DNA of 64,000 nucleotides from Bin87 sp965208015. GTDB lineage: Bacteria; Chloroflexota; Dehalococcoidia; Lucifugimonadales; UBA3495. The position numbers were made by a program, and so were the translations under genes. Positions 54,499 to 63,219 of this stretch are shown piece after piece. How positions within the stretch are numbered: the stretch's first letter is position 1; the number at the start of each line of letters is the position of its first letter. The notes below the pieces were generated by a model. It did no database searches, was not told the DNA's origin, and worked only from the letters and a program-made list of their open reading frames with translations. The stretch covers positions 1,054,001 to 1,118,000 of the forward strand of contig OZ242308.1 in NCBI GenBank assembly GCA_965208015.1, given 5' to 3'.

Positions 54499-54701
54499 TA
54501 TTCACCTAAATTGGGACGGAAAATTGGACAAGAATTGATGCAAAATTGCCCGATATTTGACAGTGATTTTACACGCATAGTGTATCATGTCTGGCGTTCT
54601 GAGCAATCAACGTTATGGACTGAACCGCAACCTGCCTAGCACATAACCCCAACCCCGCGCCGGACGACCTGCTCCGGCGATATTCTTCCCCCGATGACAT
54701 T

Positions 54702-54714
54702 GATACCAAATATC
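54702..54714. promoter_or_regulatory. Operator-like dyad GATA-N5-TATC, copy 1
   Basis: GATACCAAATATC has half-sites GATA and TATC with a 5-base spacer. It is about 200 bases upstream of the winged-helix regulator gene start. A second copy with the same spacing begins exactly 30 bases further on, so both would face the same side of the helix. Confidence 0.5.
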
Positions 54715-54731
54715 AGTTTGCCCATATTTTT

Positions 54732-54744
54732 GATACGTCATATC
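54732..54744. promoter_or_regulatory. Operator-like dyad GATA-N5-TATC, copy 2
   Basis: GATACGTCATATC repeats the dyad at 54702-54714 in the same orientation with an identical spacer length but a different spacer sequence. Both are preceded by TT. The arrangement suits cooperative binding of a dimeric regulator such as the adjacent winged-helix protein. Confidence 0.5.
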
Positions 54745-55051
54745 GAAATGGCGGTAATCGGAAATCAGGGCCCGACCGGGGGAAGCCCGGAGGCCGCGTC
54801 CGTCGCGACCCCGGCAATCGCATCGCTTGTGAGTTCGACGTTCCCCAAGCGGGCCACCGGAGGCGGCCCGCGGGGAAATTGCGCCGGAAATACGAATCCA
54901 TCCGCGCGCGAGTCGAAAAACGTCGCCGGACCGTCCGAGATGGCACAAATCCGGCGCAGAATGGAGATGGGGAGCAGCCTTGGCTGACACCTGCTGCCCC
55001 CCGGTATCCGAATCCACACAAAAATGAACCGAATACGGAGTGAAAAATAGC

Positions 55052-56842
55052 ATGAGACCGAAACCAGCGCAACTTTCCGTAATCGCGGTGGCCGCCCTGG
55101 CCATTGTCGCCGTGGCCGCGGCGATCCTGCTGTCCGGCGGCAACCCGGCCCAAGCCACCACCGCCGCCGAAACCGTCGCCCTCAACGATGGCGGCGACGG
55201 AATCCATCTCCGACCGGTACAGCGAGACGAGGATCCAACACCCGAGCCGACACCCGAACCCACAGCTACACCCACCCCGAGAACTTTTCCCCCGGAGCCG
55301 GCCTGCCCCGAAGTGGCGGCGCCCGCGGTGGATTCCGGCCACATCGCCCTGTTCGACGTGTGGTGGAACACAGAAGAGCTGGAGCTGACCAACTCCTCCT
55401 GCCCGCCTACCGTGGAGCACGGTGAGGAAGATGTCCGCACCGCGTCCAGCATCAACATCGATGAAACCGTCATCCACATCCCGAGCAGCGCCAAGAAGAC
55501 TCTGAACGAAACCGACTACCCAAAGGACGACTATCAGGATTTGTGGGACGCCGACGATGCGGAAAACCCCAATGGCGATGGTGATCGGATCATATGGGCG
55601 CTGCCGGCGTGTCCCGACAGCCCAGCGACCACTCCTTTGTGCCTCAGCTTCTCCGCGGCCCTGCTGAATGACGCGGACTGGGATGGCGTCATCGTGTACC
55701 ACGTTGACCACGTCCACCAGACGGATATCGACAAGCAGGACCCCAGGTACGCGCTGGTTTACGACGCCACAGACGATGGAGATGTGCTGCGCTGGGATTC
55801 GTCCGACGCGCGTCACAGCCAGATGCTGGTAACGCCTGGTGGGTATGACCGTCCCAAGTGGTTCTTCACCAGTCGCGGCACGTACCAATTCCAGGTGCAC
55901 ATCACGGGCGTCACTGAGCAAAATTCCACCAAGCTGGGCGGCCTGGATCCTATAAGCACGGAACTCAGCGTGAACAGCGACGTGCGGGAGTACACCATCC
56001 ACGTGGGCGCGGAGGCCGACCTGGGCGTCAGCGTAACAGCGGTCCCGTCAGTCAGCACTGACACGTCCCTTGACCCCGGTGACAACGTCACCATCAAGGT
56101 GAAGGCCAGCAATGCCGGCCCGGACACGGCGCCCGGCACCAAAGTGGAAGTCACCCTGCCCGAGGGGTTGACCCATTCGTCCCAGGTCGTGACCACTGGG
56201 ACCTACGACTCCTCTACCGGAGTCTGGGATATCGGCGATCTGGCGGTGACCAATGATGACAACACTGTTACTACCGATGATTCCCCAACCCTGACGATCA
56301 CCGCCACGGTGGATACGGGAACCCGCGGTGAGACGTTAAAGGTAAAGGCGACGATCTCCGCGACGGAAACCTTGCATATCAAGGAGATCAGGAGGGGCCC
56401 GGACGGGGCGCCCGTGAAGAACGCGCAGGGGGACTACGTGCTGGACGACCAAGCATACCCTGTGCCGGTGCCGGACCCGGTATCGGGCAACGACATGGAT
56501 ATGGTCACGGTCACGGTCACGAGCATCCCCAACGTGGACCCAACTATCGTAATCATGTGCTCCGTGATCGAGTTCTCCAAGCCGGGAACCAAGGTGTGCG
56601 ACCCGGTGAAGACGACAGACCCCAACACCGGCGATACCCTGACTTACGGACTGACCGGCGACGGCGCTAACCACTTTGCCGTGCAGTCCGTTGCCGGAGG
56701 CAAGGTTCAGATCGCCGTGGCGCAAGGCGCGAGCATTAACTATGCAACCCGCTGTAAACGGCGGAGGGAAAATGTACCGGGCGGGCGGCTTGATCGACAC
56801 GTTGTGGCGGTTGAAAACTGTACCACCCGCTGCCTTCCATAA
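55052..56842 (+). pseudogene. Secreted DUF11/cadherin-like surface protein truncated by IS21
   Basis: The ATG at 55052 (GGAG about 11 bases upstream) starts a signal peptide (LSVIAVAALAIVAVAAAILL) and a Thr/Pro linker. An unknown region with VYHVDHVHQTDIDKQ follows, then a DUF11 domain at about 320-430 (VSVTAVPSVSTDTSLDPGDN, then AGPDTAPGTKVEVTLPEGL). A cadherin-like domain starts near the end (DPNTGDTLTYGLTGDGANHF) but is cut after GASINYA at 56752, where the IS21 left end begins. The remaining codons to 56842 are inside the insertion. No continuation is seen to the right of the element. Confidence 0.82.
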
Positions 56843-56856
56843 GGCTGATTTTCAGC

Positions 56857-58377
56857 ATGTGGAAGGTGCGATGGATGTTTTCCGTGGAGATGTATTTTCA
56901 GGTGCGCCGAGCCTGCCTGGTGGAGGGGATGAGCGTTCGGGAAGCCTCACGGGTATTCGGCGTGCACCGGGACACGGTGCGCAAGATGTTGGCCAATGCG
57001 ACGCCCCAGGGGTACACGCGACAAGGTCCGGCCCGCAAGCCGAAGCTTGAGCCCTTCACCGAGGTAATTGACGCCATTCTGGAGGCGGATCGGCGGGTTC
57101 ACCGGAAGCAGCGCCACACCGCGAAGCGCATCTTCGAGCGGCTGCGGGACGAGCATGGGTTCGATGGCCAGTACACCATAGTGAAGGACTACGTGCGGGA
57201 GCATCGGGGGCGCGTCGGGGAGATGTTCGTGCCGTTGTCCCATGGACCGGGCCACGCCCAGTGCGACTTCGGCGAGGCGTTGGCGGTCATCGCTGGAGTG
57301 GAGCAGAAGATCCACTATTTCGTGCTGGGCCTGCCTCACAGCGACGGCTGCTTCGTGAAGGCCTATCCCGGTGAGACCACCGAGGCCTTTCTGGATGGCC
57401 ACGTGTCGGCCTTTGCCTTCCTGGGCGGCGTGCCCCAGAGCATCCTGTACGACAATACCAAGTTGGCGGTGGCGAAGATACTGGGCCGCGGCCGGCGCAA
57501 ACGCACGAGAGCTTTCACCGAGTTGCAGTCGCATTATCTGTTCGAGGACCGGTTCGGTCGTCCCGGCCAGGGGAATGACAAGGGCAATGTGGAGGGGACG
57601 GTGGGCTACGCCCGGCGCAATTTCCTGGTGCCGGTGCCACGAGCAGAGGATTTCGCGGCGCTGAATGCCCACCTGGAGGGGAGATGCCTGGATCGGATGG
57701 ACGCCGTGCTGCGAGGACATGCCGAGACCATCGGCCAGCGGATGGAGCGGGACCTGGAGGCGCTGGCGCCTCTGCCCGCAGGGAGCTACGAAGCCTGCGA
57801 CCAGCAGGCCAGCCGGGTCAGCTCGCTGTCCCTGGTCCGGTACCGCACCAATGACTACTCGGTGCCGGTAGCCTACGGACACCGTGAGGTCTTGGTGAAG
57901 GGCTACGTGGACGAGGTGGTGATCAGCTGCGGCGCCGAGATCATCGCTCGACACCCTCGCTCGTATGAGCAGGAGGATTTCATCTTCGATCCCATCCACT
58001 ACCTGCCGCTGTTGGAGCGGAAGACGGGAGCGCTGGACCAGGCGGCGCCGTTGGCGGAATGGGAGTTGCCAGAAGAGTTTGCCAAGCTGCGCCGTGTGCT
58101 GGAAGCCCGGCTGGGCCAGCCGGGCAAGCGGGAATTCGTGCGAGTGCTGCGGCTCATGGAGGATTTCTCCCAGCCGGAGGTCCACCTGGCGGTGAAGGAG
58201 GCACTGCGACTGGGCGCCGTCGGCTTTGACGCCGTGAAGCACCTGCTGCTGTGCCAGATCGAAGGCAGACCGCCCCGTCTGGACCTCGAGCTCTATCCCC
58301 ATCTGCCCCAGGTCAGCGTCCAAACCACCCGCGCCGACGACTACCTGACCCTGCTGTCGGTAAGGAGGGCGGCATGA
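56857..58377 (+). CDS. istA: IS21 transposase IstA
   Basis: The protein has 506 residues. A helix-turn-helix lies near residues 26-45 (SVREASRVFGVHRDTVRKML). The DDE catalytic residues are Asp137 (HAQCDFGEA), Asp199 (LYDNTKLAV) and Glu246 (DKGNVEGTVGY). The C-terminal beta-barrel part is typical of IstA. The frame is intact. Its stop overlaps the istB start. Confidence 0.95.
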   Translation: MWKVRWMFSVEMYFQVRRACLVEGMSVREASRVFGVHRDTVRKMLANATPQGYTRQGPARKPKLEPFTEVIDAILEADRRVHRKQRHTAKRIFERLRDEHGFDGQYTIVKDYVREHRGRVGEMFVPLSHGPGHAQCDFGEALAVIAGVEQKIHYFVLGLPHSDGCFVKAYPGETTEAFLDGHVSAFAFLGGVPQSILYDNTKLAVAKILGRGRRKRTRAFTELQSHYLFEDRFGRPGQGNDKGNVEGTVGYARRNFLVPVPRAEDFAALNAHLEGRCLDRMDAVLRGHAETIGQRMERDLEALAPLPAGSYEACDQQASRVSSLSLVRYRTNDYSVPVAYGHREVLVKGYVDEVVISCGAEIIARHPRSYEQEDFIFDPIHYLPLLERKTGALDQAAPLAEWELPEEFAKLRRVLEARLGQPGKREFVRVLRLMEDFSQPEVHLAVKEALRLGAVGFDAVKHLLLCQIEGRPPRLDLELYPHLPQVSVQTTRADDYLTLLSVRRAA

Positions 58378-59159
58378 GTGATCGACCGACCATTCTCCTG
58401 GAGCACCACCTCAAGGAATTGAAACTGCCCAGTTTCTTGAGAGAGTACGGCAAGCTGGCTGCCCAGTGCGCTGCTGAGGGCGTCAGCCACCCTGACTACT
58501 TGCTTCGCCTCGCCGAACTGGAAGTCACCGACCGACATCAGCGCCTGGTGCAGCGCCGGATCCGCGCCGCACGCTTCCCCACCATCAAGGGACTTGACAC
58601 CTTCGACTTCTCCGCCATCCCTTCGGTAAACCAGGCCATGGTCATGCAACTGGCCCGGTGTGAGTACGTCGAGCGGGGTGAAAACATCATCGCCATCGGC
58701 AACAGCGGCACCGGCAAGACCCACGTCGCCCTGGGCCTGGGACTGGCCGCTTGCCAGCGGGGTCTCTCGGTGGGTTTCACTACCGCCGCCGCCCTGGTCA
58801 ACGAACTGGTGGAAGCCAGGGACGAGCGCCGGCTGCTCAATCTCCAGCGTCAACTGGCCCGCCTCAAGCTCCTCATCATCGACGAACTGGGCTTCGTGCC
58901 CCTGTCCCACACCGGGGCTGAATTGCTCTTCGAGGTCTTCAGCCAGCGCTACGAGCGGGGCTCCATCCTGGTGACCACCAACCTGCCCTTCGACGAGTGG
59001 ACCCAGGTCTTCGGGTCAGAGCGGCTCACCGGCGCGCTGCTGGATCGTCTCACCCACCACGTGCACATCATCGAGATGAACGGCGAGAGCTACCGCCTCA
59101 GAGGCAGCCGGCAGAGCGTCGCCGTCGGGCCAGCGTCGGACCGACCGGCCGCCGGTTAG
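58374..59159 (+). CDS. istB: IS21 helper ATPase IstB
   Basis: The protein has 261 residues from the ATG at 58374, with AAGGAGGG just upstream and overlapping the istA stop. Walker A GNSGTGKT is at about 109-116 and Walker B LLIIDELG at about 167-173. The AAA+ fold continues with SILVTTNLPFDEW and sensor residues. IstB works with IstA for target choice. The frame is intact, so the element may still move. Confidence 0.95.
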   Translation: MSDRPTILLEHHLKELKLPSFLREYGKLAAQCAAEGVSHPDYLLRLAELEVTDRHQRLVQRRIRAARFPTIKGLDTFDFSAIPSVNQAMVMQLARCEYVERGENIIAIGNSGTGKTHVALGLGLAACQRGLSVGFTTAAALVNELVEARDERRLLNLQRQLARLKLLIIDELGFVPLSHTGAELLFEVFSQRYERGSILVTTNLPFDEWTQVFGSERLTGALLDRLTHHVHIIEMNGESYRLRGSRQSVAVGPASDRPAAG

Positions 59160-59288
59160 CACCCCGCAGATGCCAATGTCGGACCGCCGTCAATGCGGGG
59201 GGCCCCACCCCGCCCGGGCCGTCAGGCACCGCCCCGGTGGTCCGGGATTACTCCGCCCAGGTGGTACAGTTTTGCTCCGCCCTTGACA

Positions 59289-59532
59289 CCAGGGCTACGT
59301 CTGGGTCAGCAACGGTGTCAGTTTGGCCAGCGAAAGCCTCGACGACATGGAGGCTTTCGGCCATTGTCGCAGCGTCAGGGTTGTACTCGTAGGAGTTATG
59401 GTGGCGGTCCCTGGTGCCGACTAACAGACGGCGGATGTCGCCGTCGCTGGTCTCCGCCTGGAGCCGGCTGGCTGTGGCGGTGCTCGGCCTTCGCAGTGCG
59501 GGCGTGTCGGGCGGCGTTTGTCGGTTTGCTGC
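59289..59532 (-). other. Possible gene fragment abutting the IS21 right end
   Basis: On the minus strand an open frame reads LLVGTRDRHHNSYEYNPDAA, then TMAESLHVVEAFAGQTDTV, up to the IS end at 59289. It is in the same frame as, and just after the stop of, the small membrane protein at 59533-59754. It has no clear start codon. It may be part of a gene cut by the element, or chance. Confidence 0.3.
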
Positions 59533-59754
59533 CTAACCCTTCGACTCTTCGGGTTCTTCCCGAGTTGGTGCGTTCGAGCCCTGGATGTAGGCGACGGCTA
59601 CGACGCAGGTGGCCATTACGGACGTGACGCCGGAGATCATGCTTTTGGCGGACATTTCATGCTGGTAGAGGAAGCCGGCGAAGATCGCGGACCCGATACC
59701 GATGATCAGGGATATTACGGCGATGGCGCTCCACAGCTCTCGGTGTCTGTCCAC
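59533..59754 (-). CDS. Small two-helix membrane protein
   Basis: The protein has 73 residues with two hydrophobic segments (IAVISLIIGIGSAIFAGFLY and MISGVTSVMATCVVAVAYI). A charged C-terminal tail follows (TREEPEESKG). It resembles small holin-like or anchor proteins in layout, but no family is recognised. The IS21 element lies downstream. Confidence 0.5.
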   Translation of the reverse strand: MDRHRELWSAIAVISLIIGIGSAIFAGFLYQHEMSAKSMISGVTSVMATCVVAVAYIQGSNAPTREEPEESKG

Positions 59755-59963
59755 GGCGATGGCGCGGTTGACTTCTGGATCCCGGCAAACTCTCGTGCCG
59801 TGCTGGATGGTCGGCTTGCCGCGAACCGGCTGACGGGCTCGAAGTTGCGACGGCAGGAATCGCTTGCGTTTTTGCTCATGCCGCGGCGGTAGTCTTAGCC
59901 GGCCATGGGCGGTTCGCCTTACTGGCGTGTTGCAGGTGCTGGCCGGTATGCGGTGGCATGAGT

Positions 59964-60218
59964 TCAGGCTGACGGTGTGACCTTGATGCCTGACTCTCGG
60001 AGTAGGGAAAGCACCTGTTGGTTCTCTTGGTCGGTCAGGCCGGGAATCCGTTTTTGGTCCACGCCGTCGCTGACGTAGAGGAACTGGATAGACATGGGTG
60101 AGTCCGCCGCGTCGACGTCAAGGAAGGTGGCGTCGTCCACCTCGGTGGTGTGGTGGGGTTGGCCCGGTCGGATGTCGACCACTGCGGCGTCGGCGTCGGG
60201 GTACAGGGTGATTAGCAT
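59964..60218 (-). CDS. DUF2283 family small protein
   Basis: The protein has 84 residues from the ATG at 60218; upstream in-frame codons encode a low-complexity leader and are not used. The DUF2283 pattern is visible in LITLYPDADAAVVDIRPGQP, then DDATFLDVDAADSPMSIQFL. Many members occur near toxin-antitoxin or mobile genes. Function unknown. Confidence 0.6.
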   Translation of the reverse strand: MLITLYPDADAAVVDIRPGQPHHTTEVDDATFLDVDAADSPMSIQFLYVSDGVDQKRIPGLTDQENQQVLSLLRESGIKVTPSA

Positions 60219-60816
60219 AATCTGCCTCGTTGATTGGGAGCAGCGGCTGGATACTGACGCATCGGCTGGTTGAGAATTGGGATGCCGGAGCGGGTCCCGG
60301 AGTCTGAGTACGAGCTTGGAGGTGCAGCCGATTGGTGGCGTGTGGCGTAGAACGGGCCCCGGTTGCAGGGCCTTGTTGGCGGATAGTCTGCTGCCGTCGT
60401 TGCTTGGCAACGCCTTCTCTGATGAGGGGTTTCAACGGTGTTGGCAAGGGTTGATTTCCTTGCGGATGGCGTCATAGGCGGCCCGATCGCCTGTTTTTGG
60501 CGATGTTCGCGAGTCTGAGTAGCAAAATCGCCTCTTGTTGGCTGTGTGGATTGAAAGCTTCTTCGATTGGCGGTATTGTGGATCCACGTGAATCCACCAG
60601 GGTCCTCCTCGATACTAGAGGGCACAAGGGGGCTGGTCACTTGAACTACGGGGCGTTGTTTAGGCAACGCCCCGTACCTATGGACTGACCCTGCGCTGCT
60701 GCGTGCAGCTTGGTGAGCGTTGTTCGGTGTCTCAAATGGCTCGGAGGGATGGGATCGGACGGTGGGGGAGGCTGTGGGGAGGGCCGGCTGAGGAAGTCTG
60801 CGACGTGGACGTTGGT
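60219..60816. other. Region without a gene, containing a strong hairpin
   Basis: About 600 bases with no convincing coding sequence: frames on both strands are Ser/Thr/Pro/Arg-rich without ribosome sites. The notable element is the perfect 11-bp hairpin at 60648-60675, annotated separately. Confidence 0.4.
60648..60675. repeat. Perfect 11-bp GC-rich hairpin
   Basis: ACGGGGCGTTG (60648-60658) and CAACGCCCCGT (60665-60675) are perfect inverted arms around a 6-base loop (TTTAGG). It lies about 140 bases downstream of the NYN gene on the minus strand. There is no T-run on either side, so it could be an RNA-stability structure rather than an intrinsic terminator. Confidence 0.55.
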
Positions 60817-61494
60817 CTAACGGGATTGGTTTGGGCGAGGTTGCAGCATTCGCTGCAGGTCGTTACGGGCAATGTTGAGTACACCATCAGCCGACTGCTT
60901 CAACTCTCGTGCGACGGTGTTCTGATTGGGTGTGGCGACGAGTACCTTTACGCCGAGGCTGCGCGCCTGGCGTACAGCCTCTACCAAGTCCAAATCGCCG
61001 GCGATGAGCACCGCGGTGCCGCTGGCTGGCCGATTGGCGAAATTTATCAAGTCCAGTGCTAGCAGCGTGTCCACGCCTTTTTGCTCGATCTGGGGACGAA
61101 ACTGCCAGTGCTTTCTGAACTCGGTCAAGAGCGACCCGGGCGTAAGACCGAGGCCGGTCTCGGCGCTCGCAAGGGCGGTCGTTATGGGATGCTCCAGGGG
61201 TGAACGCCTCTCGACGAGATAGCCCAGACGAAGTTCCAGGTCAGGGGTCTGGGCTATGGCGTTCAGCGCCCTTCGCTGTCCCGCGTATCTGTGGTCAGCA
61301 GAATCGAATGCGCCATCGTACCAGTAAACGCGGTGTAGGCTTTGTCCGGTCAGTTGAACGGCGGTAATGCTGCGGAACCAGGCCACAATGTCCGTAGCGA
61401 TCGGACGCACGGCGCCGCGGTTGTTTCCAACGGCTTTGGCGCCTTCAGCGTGCAGGTAGCCTATATCGACGAATCCAGCGTAGGTTTGGGACAT
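60817..61494 (-). CDS. NYN-domain (LabA/PIN-like) ribonuclease family protein
   Basis: The protein has 225 residues. The NYN fold is recognised by YAGFVDIGYLHAEGAK (Asp10), VYWYDGAFD, EQKGVDTLLALDLINFAN and VLIAGDLDLVEAVRQARSLG. The acidic residues in GVDTLLALD and GDLDLVEA form the metal site of PIN-like RNases. A hairpin lies 25 bases upstream of the start in the leader. It is likely an RNA-processing enzyme of unknown target. Confidence 0.85.
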   Translation of the reverse strand: MSQTYAGFVDIGYLHAEGAKAVGNNRGAVRPIATDIVAWFRSITAVQLTGQSLHRVYWYDGAFDSADHRYAGQRRALNAIAQTPDLELRLGYLVERRSPLEHPITTALASAETGLGLTPGSLLTEFRKHWQFRPQIEQKGVDTLLALDLINFANRPASGTAVLIAGDLDLVEAVRQARSLGVKVLVATPNQNTVARELKQSADGVLNIARNDLQRMLQPRPNQSR

Positions 61495-61518
61495 GGGAAA
61501 CGATGCCTTTCAACAAGA

Positions 61519-61540
61519 ACGGCCCCGATACCGGGGCCGT
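61519..61540 (-). promoter_or_regulatory. Hairpin in the leader of the NYN gene
   Basis: ACGGCCCCG (61519-61527) and CGGGGCCGT (61532-61540) form a perfect 9-bp stem with a 4-base loop, 25 bases upstream of the NYN start. A second smaller hairpin, GGCCCC-AAC-GGGGCC, lies further upstream at 61595-61609. They may be an attenuator, a protein-binding RNA element, or the terminator of an upstream gene without a good T-run. Confidence 0.4.
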
Positions 61541-61753
61541 GACCTCAACGAGGTGGTACGCACAGACCCCTTTTAGACCCGGGTCGTAGGCCATGGCCCC
61601 AACGGGGCCGCACTCGAATGTCCTTGTCAGGACGACTCCAACGTATCATTTTCGGTTCCTGCCGTCAATCGGCAGAATACCAAAGCAGTCCTCGTGTACT
61701 GTTCCGGGTGTGCGGCGCAATCCCGGCAAGGTGCAAGCCATGTCGTTGGGCCG

Positions 61754-62040
61754 CTAGCCGGTGTAGGCGAGAAATGGGACTTTGTGAGCCTCGGTGCTCG
61801 GTGGTTCTTCCTCTTGGCCGACTACGAAGGGCACTGCCGGGGTCCCGGCGACGGCAGCCAGGATTTCCGCCCGTTCGGCGGCGCGTCTGCGGTCGGTGTC
61901 CTGGACGGTGATCGAGATTTCTGCCACGGCATGGATGACGTTGCCGTCTTGGTCTTGGTAGCGATGATGCAGTCGGCGTCTTCCAGTTGGTCGTCCTATT
62001 GTTGGTTGATGCTTGCGTCAGCGATAGCTGGCAACCGCAT
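61754..62040 (-). pseudogene. Decayed small gene
   Basis: From the ATG at 62040 the minus strand reads MRLPAIADASINQQ, an in-frame TAG, then DDQLEDADC. After a frame change it continues RYQDQDGNVIHAVAEISITV, then DTDRRRAAERAEILAAVAGT, ending at a TAG (61754-61756). The second part has a start-less frame. It looks like one gene broken by a stop and a frameshift. No family recognised. Confidence 0.45.
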
Positions 62041-62080
62041 ATTCTCTTTGACCGCATTATTTTCCCCGTGATGGGGTTAA

Positions 62081-62343
62081 CTATTTTATGTCGGGCAGTG
62101 GATAAATGGTTGTCAAGAGGGTTTCCGCGAAAGGGGACTGCGGTCGGGGTCGGTATAGATTGAAGACTCCCGCTGTGTCGCCCACGCCGAGTTTTGCTAG
62201 GAATGGGTGCCTGGCGCCGGGCGAAATACCCGGTATTTTGACCGATTCGTCGGCGATTGCTAGTTCGAGCATGATCTTGGAATTCCCCAACGTGGTCACC
62301 CGCTCTACTGTGCCGACGAGATCAGTAGGTTGATCTGTGGCGG
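62081..62343 (-). pseudogene. OB-fold-like C-terminal segment displaced by a frameshift
   Basis: In a frame offset from the PD-(D/E)XK gene, the sequence reads DLVGTVERVTTLGNSKIMLE, then VKIPGISPGARHPFLAKLGV and GVFNLYRPRPQ, a small beta-barrel pattern. It has no good start codon (only a GTG at 62299 without a ribosome site). Removing one base from the run of seven A (plus strand, 62344-62350) joins it in frame to the nuclease. It is best read as that protein's C-terminal domain. Confidence 0.6.
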
Positions 62344-63212
62344 AAAAAAATCTGTCGATTTGACCGGTATGGTGGGCAGGCTGGGCGGTAAGGGCAAAAG
62401 CGGCAAGCGATGGGGCTGGGCTTTGCTAGTGTGGATTGGACTGTTTCAGGGGTATGTCTAGATATGGATGCATTGATTTCTTTCAGCATATTTTTTGCTT
62501 GATTTAGCAGGGATAGGCACTCGTCGGGAACGTATGGCACGTCTGTCGTGGTTCCAGCGATAGAAACGAGTTGCAGGGAATCGGGCCACCGATGGAAAGT
62601 TTCTGCATATAAGGCTGCGTACATCTTCAATTGGACTTGGTAAGAATTCCTGGGCTGGGTGATGCCTTCGTCATCTGTCTCCATGATCGGACCCGACTTG
62701 AAATCTTGAATGGTCGTCTGGTGGGGGGCTTGGTACAAAGCTGCGTCTAGAGTTCCCTGGACGGTGTAATCGCGGGAGCGGAGGGATATCTCGTAACCGT
62801 ATGGTGGAACTCCAACAGGATTGGCTGGATTTGTGGGCCGTAGGGTCGATAGTCGGGCTATTTCTTGTGCCCGGCGGATTGCCCGTATGCGTCGTACTTC
62901 GATGTCAGGGACGGAGCGGTTGAGTGGCGACAGGTGCTTCTCTACGGTGGAACTCGCCATGCGCGCGTCCGCCTCCGCAATGAGTTGCTTCCAACGGTTG
63001 TTGATGGAGTCCTCTCGCGGTAGTAAACGGGCTGAACCTGCCTCGGAAAGGAGCCGGTGTACAACGGAACCGACTTTCGTTTTGGGCGATCCTGGCAAAA
63101 GCGGAGGGTTGCCGCTGGCTTGCCAAGCTGCTTTGAGCCGGCATTCCACTGCCGAGTTGAATAGGGTGGGCGAGATGCTGGTCAGCGGCTTCGCTAGGGG
63201 CTGGTTGAACAT
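62322..63212 (-). CDS. PD-(D/E)XK nuclease with Cas4/RecB-like iron-sulfur cysteines
   Basis: The protein has 296 residues as read. The nuclease motifs are His52 (VGSVVHRLL), Asp156 (GTLDAALY), Asp170-x-Lys172 (TIQDFKSG) and Gln192-Tyr198 (YQVQLKMYAALY). Cysteines at 24 and at 270, 273 and 279 (CRFCPYRPAC) match the 4Fe-4S arrangement of Cas4/AddB-type nucleases. The end after IFF is a short tail that results from a likely frameshift in a T7 run; the true protein probably continues into the OB-fold-like segment to 62081. It starts 7 bases after the DUF1998 gene and is likely part of the same system. Confidence 0.85.
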   Translation of the reverse strand: MFNQPLAKPLTSISPTLFNSAVECRLKAAWQASGNPPLLPGSPKTKVGSVVHRLLSEAGSARLLPREDSINNRWKQLIAEADARMASSTVEKHLSPLNRSVPDIEVRRIRAIRRAQEIARLSTLRPTNPANPVGVPPYGYEISLRSRDYTVQGTLDAALYQAPHQTTIQDFKSGPIMETDDEGITQPRNSYQVQLKMYAALYAETFHRWPDSLQLVSIAGTTTDVPYVPDECLSLLNQAKNMLKEINASISRHTPETVQSTLAKPSPIACRFCPYRPACPPYRSNRQIFFRHRSTY

Positions 63213-63219
63213 AGAATGG

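Larger units (their letters stand above)
54499..55051. other. Divergent intergenic region carrying paired operator-like dyads
   Basis: About 550 bases lie between the kinase-regulator gene (minus) and the DUF11 gene (plus). It contains the two spaced dyads at 54702-54714 and 54732-54744, described separately. No confident gene is present; the open frame at 54694-54987 has no ribosome site or domain. Promoters for both flanking genes should lie here. Confidence 0.5.
56753..59288 (+). mobile_element. Complete IS21-family insertion sequence (2536 bp)
   Basis: The left end (starting TGTAAACGGCGGAG at 56753) and the inverted right end (TGTCAAGGGCGGAG on the minus strand from 59288) match at most positions through the shared AAAxTGTACC motif. 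Further internal copies of that motif lie near 56814 and 59262, as expected for the multiple terminal repeats of IS21. The ends begin TG and finish CA. The element holds istA and istB overlapping by ATGA. No 4-8 bp target duplication is evident (flanks CAACCCGC and CCAGGGCT), and the host gene does not resume on the right. This suggests a later deletion or rearrangement. Confidence 0.9.

Noticed and set aside
54694..54987. 97-codon plus-strand frame in the divergent intergenic region
   Set aside because: No ribosome site, no domain, and it overlaps the operator-like dyads.
56947..58323. 458-codon minus-strand frame
   Set aside because: Shadow of istA; the IS21 transposase reading is certain.
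61665..62057. 130-codon minus-strand frame rich in Arg
   Set aside because: Another minus-strand frame over the same DNA is clearly more protein-like, so this one is a shadow of the decayed gene annotated there.
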